A stretch of DNA of 35,394 nucleotides from Pseudaminobacter soli (ex Zhang et al. 2022) (GTDB lineage: Bacteria > Pseudomonadota > Alphaproteobacteria > Rhizobiales > Rhizobiaceae). The translations under genes and the position numbers were made by a program. The first letter of the stretch is position 1. Every line of letters starts with the position of its first letter. Below are positions 24,276 through 32,300 of this stretch, piece by piece. The notes under the pieces were generated by a model, which was not told where the DNA came from, ran no database searches, and saw only the letters and a program-made list of their open reading frames with translations. Location of the stretch: the NCBI RefSeq assembly GCF_014595955.1, contig NZ_JABVCF010000026.1, positions 1 to 35,394 of the forward strand. Direction: 5' to 3'.

Positions 24276-24773
24276 TTACGTCCACGCCTGTGTCTTCGCG
24301 CATAGATAGGTTCTGGTCGTTTCGGGGATTCTGTCGGCCATCCATGTGGCCATGGCCTCTTCCTCGCGGCAGATTTCGTTGCAGACCCGTGCGGTCTCGG
24401 TGTCGCCGAGCGCCTCGGCCGCAGCAATGAGGATCTTGTAGGAGGCGATCTCGAAATGTTCGAAGGTGTAGCCCGAGAGCGCGCCTTTCATCACCTCGTC
24501 GCCCGACATGGCCCCGCCGACACCCTGCATGAGGGCGGTGAAGCGCGCGGTCATGTCCTTCATGGTCGAGGTCGAGACGCCGCGCCGCTGCATGCAGGCT
24601 TCGAGCCGCTGGCGCTGCGATCTCGTCTCCTCGAGATGCCGCTGGACGCGTGCAGCCAAGTCGGGATAGCTTTCGATCCGGCTCGACATCCCGCTCAGCA
24701 TCTGCTCCGCCTGTTCTTCCATCGCATGCGCATCACGCAGCCAATCGTTCAGCCTTTCTTCGCTTTCAGACAT
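24276..24773 (-). CDS. YciE-like ferritin-fold protein (DUF892)
   Basis: The ATG at 24773 follows AAGGAG with good spacing. The 165-residue protein reads MSESEERLNDWLRDAHAMEE, then long helices with SYPDLAARVQRHLEETRSQR, FEHFEIASYKILIAAAEALG and EICREEEAMATWMADRIPET, a DUF892 four-helix bundle with Glu and His that could bind a di-iron centre. Compared with the broken copy at 18755-19220, one base is missing near 24303, so the last residues are CAKTQAWT instead of the probable ancestral REDTGVDVKR; the core is unaffected. It is the only DUF892 gene of three in the window that looks translatable throughout. The family is stress-induced; its molecular role is unproven. Confidence 0.88.
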   Translation of the reverse strand: MSESEERLNDWLRDAHAMEEQAEQMLSGMSSRIESYPDLAARVQRHLEETRSQRQRLEACMQRRGVSTSTMKDMTARFTALMQGVGGAMSGDEVMKGALSGYTFEHFEIASYKILIAAAEALGDTETARVCNEICREEEAMATWMADRIPETTRTYLCAKTQAWT

Positions 24774-24994
24774 GGCGAATCTCCTTCGCACTAGCGGTAC
24801 GAATGGCGGCCTTGGATTGTCCGCTGTCGGCAGGCGCCAATCGCGTAACCGCCCCAACCCTTCCGCCTGTGCTCTTGTTCCGGTACACGAATGAGGTCGG
24901 CTGACGAGGACTAAGGCGGGCGTCGCTTCACTCTCCGAACCCCCTCCAGGGTCGGCGCGGCGTAGCACCGCGCAAAACTACAGGCCGTGTAAGG

Positions 24995-25170
24995 GTGCCC
25001 CTCTCAAAGAGCCTTTTCTCGAATTCAATGCCCACACTGTAGGCACCCATTGGTCAAGACAGCAGCATGGTTTCAAAGCGTGGCCGCTTCACGTGCGAGA
25101 GATGCCAATCGCAGGTCCGGCTGCGTTATGTAGACAAGCTAATGCTTTTCAAGAAACACAGGCCCGCTAG
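24995..25170 (+). pseudogene. zinc-ribbon gene, frameshifted second copy
   Basis: This copy of the gene at 16978 keeps the last bases of cspA, the GTG start and PLSKSL, then loses a net 11 bases near 25010-25020 and one more near 25081. The late part still reads GRFTCERCQSQVRLRYVDKL in another frame. It cannot give the two-CxxC protein. The flanking sequence on the far side is also shared (to about 25265), so the duplication spans roughly 300 bases. Confidence 0.88.
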
Positions 25171-25248
25171 ACGCCCCCTGCCTCAGAGCGATTTCCCCGC
25201 CGACTGGGTATGCCGTTTCCGTTCCGTGATAGCGGTGAGAATTTGATA

Positions 25249-25445
25249 CTAGTCAAGGGCGCCCACGCTGCGGTTGGCCCGGCCTGCCCGCGTGCGGATT
25301 TGCCCGCCCGCGACAACATCGCCGATCTTGATTTTCACCACATCGCAACCGCGTAGCTTGCTATCGATCGCCAAGTTGAAGAGCGCGCGGTCGCGAAGGC
25401 GCACACGCTGATCGAGTAAGCCCAGACCTGCCGTGGTTTCAGCGG
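25249..25445 (-). pseudogene. tyrosine recombinase (phage-type integrase) fragment
   Basis: One frame reads RVRLRDRALFNLAIDSKLRG and then CDVVKIKIGDV, the conserved start of the catalytic domain of a common alphaproteobacterial integrase; RDRALFNLAIDSKLRGCD includes the first catalytic Arg. Just upstream in another frame is RPLKPRQVWA, which precedes it in intact members, so a frameshift separates them. The His-x-x-Arg and catalytic Tyr parts are missing. Confidence 0.75.
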
Positions 25446-25924
25446 CCGTTTGGCTCTACCCTGCGTCCTGCGTTCCATGGCTTACGGCTGCACGGGCCAG
25501 GATCAAACTCTGACATTCCCATCTCATTTCTCCTTCGGCCTTGATGGCCGAGGAGCAAACGTCAATGGGCGTTGCGTCTGATACAAGTCGCTCCAGGCGG
25601 GTTCTGGATGGATCTCGCGGGTCGAGGTCGACCGAGGGGCCACCGGGGGGGGTGGCGTTGCCTCTTAGCTGGAGGCCAGACAATTTTGCGTCGAACATTC
25701 CCGGCCCTCCCAGCCGAACGCCGGTCAGGAGAAACGCTACCCCTCCCGGCTGGGGACCGAGAGGGGCATACAAGGGGGGCACCTCTTTACCTGGCGGACG
25801 AACAAGGTGCCCGATTGGGATTTAGCCCTTGCCTTCCTCCCTGCAATCCAACTTTGCAGCAAAAAAGGCTTACGTCAGACGATCTGCTTGGAGACGGCCC
25901 CGCGTAACACCGCTACACTGTCCC
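25446..25924. other. non-coding stretch with GC-rich fold-back element
   Basis: No gene recognised. At 25732-25765 the sequence CTACCCCTCCCGG followed by CCGAGAGGGGCATA resembles the core of the elements at 18574 and 23937, with CCCCTC/GAGGGG and CGG/CCG pairing; it may be a divergent third copy. Confidence 0.45.
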
Positions 25925-26030
25925 ATGGTCCACCCGAGGTACGATCTCAGGCAACGAGCCTGATGGGAGCAAAAATGACCGGATTGGATTATGAGGACGC
26001 CCCGATCTGGTCAACCTGATGAACGGCCTG
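25925..26030 (+). pseudogene. degenerate tandem copy of the small gene at 26145
   Basis: The reading CATGGTCCACCCGAGGTACGATCTCAGGCA parallels the start of the 67-residue gene (MAHQRYDLKQ), and GGATTGGATTATGAGGACGC plus CGATCTGGTCAACC parallels its GLDFDEADDLVN part. The middle is deleted and stops interrupt the frame. Confidence 0.6.
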
Positions 26031-26144
26031 GAGGAGTTCCGGCAGGGACACCTTAGGGGCACTGGGGGATTTAGCGGTCGCCTCTTGTCTGATGGGGCGC
26101 AGAAATTTCTACCGCACATTCCGTCCCTGCCGTACACTGCGTTC

Positions 26145-26348
26145 ATGGCCCACCAGAGGTACGACCTTAAGCAGGAGCATGACGGGAGCTGGACGGTGAT
26201 CGACGTGGCCACCGGGCTCCCTGCTGAGGTGGATGGCGTGGAACTGATCGGGTTGGATTTCGACGAGGCAGACGACCTGGTCAACGCCCTGACCATCCTG
26301 GAGGACACGTCCGGTAAGCCCTCTGAGGGACGCTCAGGTTGCGCCTGA
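26145..26348 (+). CDS. small conserved-looking hypothetical protein
   Basis: The 67-residue product (MAHQRYDLKQEHDGSWTVID, then TGLPAEVDGVELIGLDFDEA, then DDLVNALTILEDT) has a compact beta-strand start, an acidic helix and a short polar tail. A longer frame to 26019 exists, but the homologous part in the degenerate copy just upstream also begins with this Met, which supports 26145. No ribosome site is obvious. Function unknown; the DGSWTVIDVATG pattern resembles small rhizobial proteins of unknown role. Confidence 0.65.
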   Translation: MAHQRYDLKQEHDGSWTVIDVATGLPAEVDGVELIGLDFDEADDLVNALTILEDTSGKPSEGRSGCA

Positions 26349-26574
26349 GCTTTGGCATTGGGAGAGGCCTTCTCCAGCGACCTTCGGGCAACACGTCGCT
26401 GCCGCAGTCCTCACCCACGCTGCCAGAGGAATGACCCAGCAGAATATCCTGATCTGTGTTGGTGACACCTGCGAGCCGCAGAAGAAACCGACCTGCATAA
26501 GCGTCTACTCCTCCGGAAGTTGATTGCTGAGGAGAGGGCCAACTGATTGCTCTTTCGAAGCCACGGCCGACGAG

Positions 26575-26599
26575 CGGCGCTGCCGATCTAGCAGCGCCG
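26575..26599 (-). terminator. hairpin downstream of the alpha/beta hydrolase
   Basis: CGGCGCTGC (26575-26583) and GCAGCGCCG (26591-26599) pair perfectly over nine bases around a 7-base loop, 35 bases past the hydrolase stop. No T run follows on the minus strand, so termination strength is doubtful. Confidence 0.5.
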
Positions 26600-26634
26600 G
26601 TGAGTTGGGCCAGCGTCCCGGAGCCGAGCCGCGG

Positions 26635-27717
26635 TCATGGTAGGCTTTCGGATATGGTGTTGGAGGCAGCGCGTGGACGGATCTGCCGAGGACTGCTCGT
26701 AGCGCCCCTTGCATCCGGCCAGTCGGTCCCGATCGCTTCTCGGCCCTGCATTCCGGCAGCCTCATCGATCGCAGCCAGGACCGCGTCCGGCGCGGACTGG
26801 TGAACCATGTGGCCGACCCCTGTCACTCTGTGAAGAACGCTTCGGGGCAGTTCCCGGTGCAGTCGGGCAGACTGGTCGTGGAAGTCGGTGATGCGGTCTT
26901 CCGTGCCCGCGATGATCACGATGGGCATTTTCAGCTCGGAGTAACCTGGGCGGCTGAAGGCTGCATCCAGGATCATCAAACCGGATTCGGCAGCACTGGC
27001 CCTGAGTTGGGATGGCCTGACCGCCATCTCCTTCGGGAAGCCTCGGAATTTTCGCGGAATTGGGGACGGACCGAAGACGCGTCGCAGCAGCAGAGGCCAC
27101 AATAAACGCGTGAGGATCGGTGAGATCGCATATCGGATGACATCCCCCACTACAGGGATTGCCGGGACCGAGAGGACGGCCACGTCCATCCGAATGCTGG
27201 GAAAGTAATAGCCAGATGCAAGCACCAGACCACGAACCATGTCCGGATGCTTCAGCGCTAGGGCTGCAGCCACGCTGGCACCCCAGGAATGCCCGAGCAC
27301 GAGCGCGTCGCGCACGCCGAGCTGCCTCAGCGTCTTCTCGAACAGTTCGGCTTGCGCCGAGTTCGTCCACAGTGCCGTCCGAGGGCGGTCGCTATAGCCG
27401 TAGCCCGGCCGATCGAAGGCGATGACGCGATAATTCCGCGATGCCATGTCGATCAGGCCGCTGCTCCCGAAATCCTGGATCATGCTGCCGTTGCCGTGGA
27501 AGAGCACGAGCGGCTGGCCCTCTCCGACCTCCACATAATGGAGCCGGATACCGTCGACCTCGATGAATCGTCCCATGGGCGGGTTGGCACGCTCCGCCCG
27601 TTTGGCCAGCCATGCGTTCACGCCTGCCGAAATCGCCACGAGCCCGGCTGCAATGCCCGCGGCCATGAGATAGGGGTGACCTCGGGGGCCGGTATCCATG
27701 GATCGTGCACGCGCCAT
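26635..27717 (-). CDS. alpha/beta hydrolase with N-terminal membrane anchor
   Basis: From the ATG at 27717 (preceded by GGGAGAA) the product has 360 residues. Residues 15-36 form a membrane or signal helix (YLMAAGIAAGLVAISAGVNAW). The fold is complete: strand and oxyanion region LVLFHGNGSM (70-79), DRPGYGYSD (102-110), nucleophile elbow GHSWG with Ser144, Asp274 in GTEDRI and His303 in GVGHMVH. It probably acts at the membrane or in the periplasm on an ester, epoxide or similar small substrate; none can be named. A cap region of helices lies at about 170-245. The last 45 residues are a Pro/Arg/Ser tail. An upstream in-frame extension to 28050 reads as non-coding. Confidence 0.9.
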   Translation of the reverse strand: MARARSMDTGPRGHPYLMAAGIAAGLVAISAGVNAWLAKRAERANPPMGRFIEVDGIRLHYVEVGEGQPLVLFHGNGSMIQDFGSSGLIDMASRNYRVIAFDRPGYGYSDRPRTALWTNSAQAELFEKTLRQLGVRDALVLGHSWGASVAAALALKHPDMVRGLVLASGYYFPSIRMDVAVLSVPAIPVVGDVIRYAISPILTRLLWPLLLRRVFGPSPIPRKFRGFPKEMAVRPSQLRASAAESGLMILDAAFSRPGYSELKMPIVIIAGTEDRITDFHDQSARLHRELPRSVLHRVTGVGHMVHQSAPDAVLAAIDEAAGMQGREAIGTDWPDARGATSSPRQIRPRAASNTISESLP

Positions 27718-28388
27718 CGGCCAGTTCTCCCATCGCAGTTGAGGGCAGCAAGCGAAGCAGCGAGCACAGAGGGTCGCCCGATGCTGCAGCGCAACGCGAA
27801 CCAAAGCCGGGTCACTTTTGTTCCGGACTGCCGACGGAAGGAAATTGAAAATCGCCTCTCGGTGGGGCGGGGGGGCACAGGAGATGCCGAGCGGCGGGCG
27901 GGATGTAGTCGCCATCATGCCGACGCATGGCTCAGATGGCATGACGGCTGCCGAATGGCTAAACTTGGATTCGCGGACGCCCGCCGATCTCACGGCCCCT
28001 GGAGAAGGTTGGATCCCGGTCCCCTGCCCTCTACCACTCCCAATCCGCAAAACATTCTCCGCTCCGGGTTGAGGCGCTCAGAAGCGCAGTATTTCCGGGG
28101 TTTTCCGCACAAACCTTGTGTCGGCAATCAGCGTTTCAGACGCCATTATGCTCTCTCTGGGCCGGTTTTCTCCAAACCTTGTGACTACGCAAATCCGACA
28201 CAAGGTTTTCGAGCGTTGATTTTGTTGAATTTTTTTAATCAGGAGCTTGTGTCAGTTGGACAGGACTTCCTCCAACCCGTGGGCGGCTACAATCTAACCG
28301 CCTTATACCGAGTATCTGCGCTTGCTAATCGCAGATCAATATTCCACTTCTGGTTGGCCCCAATTGACGTCGACCATCAACCTAAACA
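27718..28388. other. intergenic region with repeated CCTTGTG motifs
   Basis: About 670 bases between the divergent hydrolase and PIN-like genes. I see no gene. The last 300 bases are richer in A+T than the surroundings and include three copies of a motif described separately. Confidence 0.5.
28111..28208. repeat. 14-bp inverted repeat pair with a third half copy
   Basis: AAACCTTGTGTCGG (28111-28124) has its exact reverse complement at 28195-28208 (CCGACACAAGGTTT). Between them, AAACCTTGTG recurs at 28174-28183. The arrangement fits a multi-site operator or a recombinase site; it lies 180-280 bases upstream of the PIN-like start. Confidence 0.75.
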
Positions 28389-29333
28389 ATGCGCATCCTC
28401 TATCTCGATCAAAATGCTTGGGTGGCGCTTGCACGTGGCGCTTGGGATAAGGCTGAATATCCGCGCGAGCATGCGGCGCTCGCGACCGTCGTCGCACTGA
28501 TTGAAGACCGTGCGATTATTACACCGCTCAGCTTCACCAATCTCTATGAAACCGCCAAGATTAATGACCCAGTTCGCCGGGCCCATTTGGCGCGCGTGCA
28601 AGCCGTGATAAGTGGTGGACATGTCTTTCGCGGTCGACGTCGCATCTTCGCGGAGACTCTCGCTGACAGCCTTGCCAAGCGCTTTTCACTTGAGCGCGAA
28701 GCGCTTGCAGACGAGTGGTTTCTTTCAAGTTTGTGGTTTGAAGCCGCCGCGGATTACTCAGCCGCAACCTATGGTCTCGAGATTTCGGCCCGGGTCCTCG
28801 ACCATGTGCGGGCAAATCCAATCAAGACATTGTTCGAACATCTCGCGTACGGGGATGAGGCGGTGCGTGTCGAGGCAGTGCGGCGGTACAGTATGGGCTC
28901 GGCCGGGCTTGTCGCTCAGCTCGAGGCCCGTCGCGCCATCGTTGCTGGCGAAACGTTTGCAGTTCGCCGACGTGCCTATGGCGCGCGGCTGATCCTCGAC
29001 GAGATCGACTTCATCTTGGCGACGGCGCGCCGGCTCGGATTGGCGTGGCAGAATGTCCACGACATTAGCTCGTCGCTTATGCGCAGTCTTCCTAGCGACA
29101 TCCCCGTGCTCAACGTGGAACGCGAGTTGGTCATCCGGCTCGAGGATCAGACGCGCAAAATTTCGGAGAACGACCTGCGCGATGTCGCGGCCTTCACGAC
29201 CGTTTTGCCGTTCGCGACAGTCATGGTCGCGGAAAAACCCTTCGTGAATCTTGCTAGACAGGCGCGACTAGGAACGCTCTACGAGACCACTCTGCTGACG
29301 TCGGTGTTCGAGCTTTCAAGTGACCTGTTCTAA
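28389..29333 (+). CDS. PIN-like domain protein, putative ribonuclease
   Basis: The 314-residue protein starts MRILYLDQNAWVALARG, a PIN-like first strand with Asp7 (YLDQN replaces the usual DTN). Further acidic residues fall where PIN nucleases need them: Glu54 in FTNLYETAKI, Asp262 and Asp265 in ENDLRDVAAF, and Glu282 in MVAEKPFVN before the last strand. A long helical insert separates the halves, making it about twice the size of a VapC toxin. PIN domains cut RNA with metal ions. No antitoxin-like small gene precedes it. It is convergent with the SIR2 gene, their stops 33 bases apart. A role as nuclease effector or partner of that gene is inferred, not shown. No clear ribosome site precedes the ATG. 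Confidence 0.75.
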   Translation: MRILYLDQNAWVALARGAWDKAEYPREHAALATVVALIEDRAIITPLSFTNLYETAKINDPVRRAHLARVQAVISGGHVFRGRRRIFAETLADSLAKRFSLEREALADEWFLSSLWFEAAADYSAATYGLEISARVLDHVRANPIKTLFEHLAYGDEAVRVEAVRRYSMGSAGLVAQLEARRAIVAGETFAVRRRAYGARLILDEIDFILATARRLGLAWQNVHDISSSLMRSLPSDIPVLNVERELVIRLEDQTRKISENDLRDVAAFTTVLPFATVMVAEKPFVNLARQARLGTLYETTLLTSVFELSSDLF

Positions 29334-29335
29334 AT

Positions 29336-29354
29336 ATGCAGGAGCACGCTGCAT
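29336..29354. terminator. small hairpin between convergent PIN-like and SIR2 genes
   Basis: ATGCAG (29336-29341) and CTGCAT (29349-29354) pair around a 7-base loop in the 33-base gap between the two stops, and could serve both strands. The stem is short and has no strong T run. Confidence 0.3.
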
Positions 29355-29366
29355 CATCGGCCATCA

Positions 29367-32300
29367 TCAGTTCGGGCGCTGCATGAGCCGCAGGCGCCAA
29401 AACGCTGGTTCGGCGGCGATTGTAGGATTGGCGTCGAGCAGCGCCTGGATTACCTCAGTTATGTCGGAAGGTGGGGGCGCGTCGCGATCGAGCATCGAGA
29501 CGATCAGTCGAAGGGCGGCGCGCGGGTAGCGCGCAATCAGATCATCCACCTCGTCAAGGCCAAGCGCGAAGCGAAGCTCGTACCGGCCAATCGGACGAAC
29601 CAGACCCAAGATGACATCGACAGCCTGCTCGAACGCATCGCCGGCCAGCGCTGGAAGGCGGGCGAGATTTTCTGACACCTCGGCAGTCCTTGCCGACACG
29701 TCATTCGGCCAGTAACCGGTCAGAAATGGTTCGACCGCCCTCTCCCAGTAGGCCGCCTTCGCCCCCAAGTCGGGCTCGTTGCGCAAGAGCGAGCCGAGCT
29801 CCCAGGCCATGCGGGACAGCACGCTGTTCGGCATGCGCGTGAGGGTACGTCGGCATTCGACGTTCGTAAGCTCGAAACCCTCACGCCCCTCGATAACCGC
29901 GAACGCTGCCCCGACCACCGCACCAGATAAGTGTTCGCGCACTGGATCGTCGGTGCTCTCGTGCTCGAGAGCGCGAAAGATCGCGGCCTTCAGACGGTTG
30001 AAGAGCACCGGATATTGCGGGGCAACGGACCGCGCGACGACGCTCATCAGATTCAGCGCCTCGTCGGACTCCTCAAGGAGTGCTGTGAACAGGTGCTCCT
30101 CGACCCAGACGGGCGCGAGCCAGTGCAGGAAAGGAAGCTGCCGCATCAGCGCACCGCGCGCGATGATCCCTGCGCGGGCGGGTAACGCGATCAACGCCTC
30201 GAATCGTCCCGCGAACTGGTCGGCGAAGCCCCCGCCCGCCTCCCGATCGACATGGCTCTGCATCGTCACGAGCGATTCTGCCAAGCCGGCCAGCGGATGC
30301 GACAAGATGGCCTCGGAGAAGGGCCTCGTCCGATCGTTTTCGTCGTCGATCGTCGCACTGACCGGCAGTAGCTGGTCCCACAAGGCAAGTATCGCTGGAA
30401 ACAGTGGCTCCCCTGTGCTGGCGGCATGCCGCTCGACGATCCGTGAGAGCAGGTGGCTGAGCGGGTTTAGTTCCGCCGCAGCGACAGGCGCAAGTGCGGC
30501 AAGCACCGCTATGATATCGGGCAAGCCGGCGGGTCGCTCGGTCTCTAGATACGCATAGAGGCCCAGCAGTGGCTCCCAGCGGTGGGCCGGAAACTGCCCC
30601 TTGGCCTGGGCATCAACCAGCGCAGCGAAGGCGCGCGCAGGCTCGCTCTTGGCGAACACGCGCCACAGATCCGCTTGCTCGAGACGGCTGTTGGTCTCGA
30701 ACGCCTCAGCTCTTTCGAGCAATCGATTGTCGGCGACTTCATCAAGCACCCGGATGTCTGCAGATAAGCCCCAACCTGACCAACTCGGATTGTAGAGATG
30801 GGCGAGGATCGGCACCTCCCGCGGCAGGTTTGGAAATTCCGCGTAAAGCGCGGTGAGCCGGTCCGACGCTTTGCGCGAGAGCCGCCCGCCTGCAGTCCGG
30901 ATGCGGGCGAGCTCCCGAGCGGTGTAGAGCGCTCGGGTATAGGCCCGGTCGACGGGGCGGGCGAAGCGCCGGACGATTTCGGGCGGCAGACCGGCCAGAA
31001 TTACGTCCTCAATCTGCTTGCGCGTGCGTTCCGCAAGCGAGTTCCAGCGCCGACAGTAGAAGCGGACCAACTCGGCAGTATTGTCGGAAGACCAGTAGCG
31101 CGGACGCGTTGTCCGCCGGAGATAATCTTCGATGCTCTTTGACGGACCGACGTCCGTCACGGTCGCGGCCCAGGCGCCGAGACGTTTGAAGATCATCTCG
31201 TCGCGTTCCGCCCAACCAGTCGCGATCCTTGTCGCCCTGTGGGGATCGCGTGCAGCCAGGCGGCGCCACAGTCCGGTCATGAGCCGAACGAGCGGCGCGA
31301 ATCGGTCATTGTGCGCATCAGGCTGGTTGAGCCGCCATTGCCCGGCGTGGCGATCGCCCGGTTCGATGAGACCCTCCCCTTCTTCGGGGGCATGGACGAA
31401 CGCCAGATCAAAAGACATGAGATCACCATCTGCCTGGTTCAGTCCGGCATCGGTGGCGAGCTCGCAGGCCTCGCTCAGGGCTCGGTCAAGTGCCAGAATC
31501 AGGCGCTCCTCGGCGCGCGTATCCTGCGGCCAGCGCTCAAGTCTGCGCTGCCAGTCCCGTTCGCTAGTGCGGAAGCGGAAATGCGCGAGATCATGGATAT
31601 TGCGAGGCTCCGCTTCTGGTTCGTCGGGCTCGTGCAGTGAGAAGCGGCGTTCGACGCGAAGGCGCGGCTCGAGCGCGGCGACGATTGCCTGGATACGGTT
31701 GGTAGTGACCGCCGCGCCCTCGCGTATCCCGCCATACGGGCTTGGGCCTGGACGAAGATTCGCTTGCACGAACAGGAGCCAGAATCGCCCGTAGAGCTCG
31801 GGAAGGGGCTCCTGACGCGATCGGAGCAGGAAGTCGACGGCACGAGCGATGCGGAGCTTGAACGCATCATTAGCCGCCGCGGCATAGCGCGCAACCACGG
31901 CTGACTGAAGCCGATCGCGGAACCATGCGATATAGGTCCAATCATCAGGATTTTGGCCATCGTTGTGGAGAGCTTCGACCCAGGCGGGATCGGCCGCGGA
32001 TCGCGCTGCCGCGGCCGCGCTCGAAATTTCGCTAGTGAGGAAGGCGAACTTGGCGCAATCATCCGCTGAACTTTCAGCGTATCGAACCGCCGCAATCCGC
32101 GCCAGTTCGGCCTCAGACCATGCGAGAGGATCCCGTACCATTTCCGCCCAAGCGTTTAGCGTCCTGTACAGCGCCGAATGATCGTGGCCCGGTGCTGGAT
32201 AGATCAGTGGTTGCAGGCCCTTGCCGCGCCAAGCTTCGCGTATGCCCCCGCTATCGCCATTCGGATCGGCAACGAGCGCATAGGCCGGCTTTAGATCCGG

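Noticed and set aside
27289-28388. Plus-strand frame opposite the alpha/beta hydrolase and across the intergenic region
   Set aside because: It has no family pattern or ribosome site; the hydrolase triad fixes the coding strand.
31132-31794. 220-residue plus-strand Arg/Ser-rich frame inside the SIR2 gene
   Set aside because: It is an antisense shadow; the SIR2 frame is continuous for 1228 codons on the minus strand.
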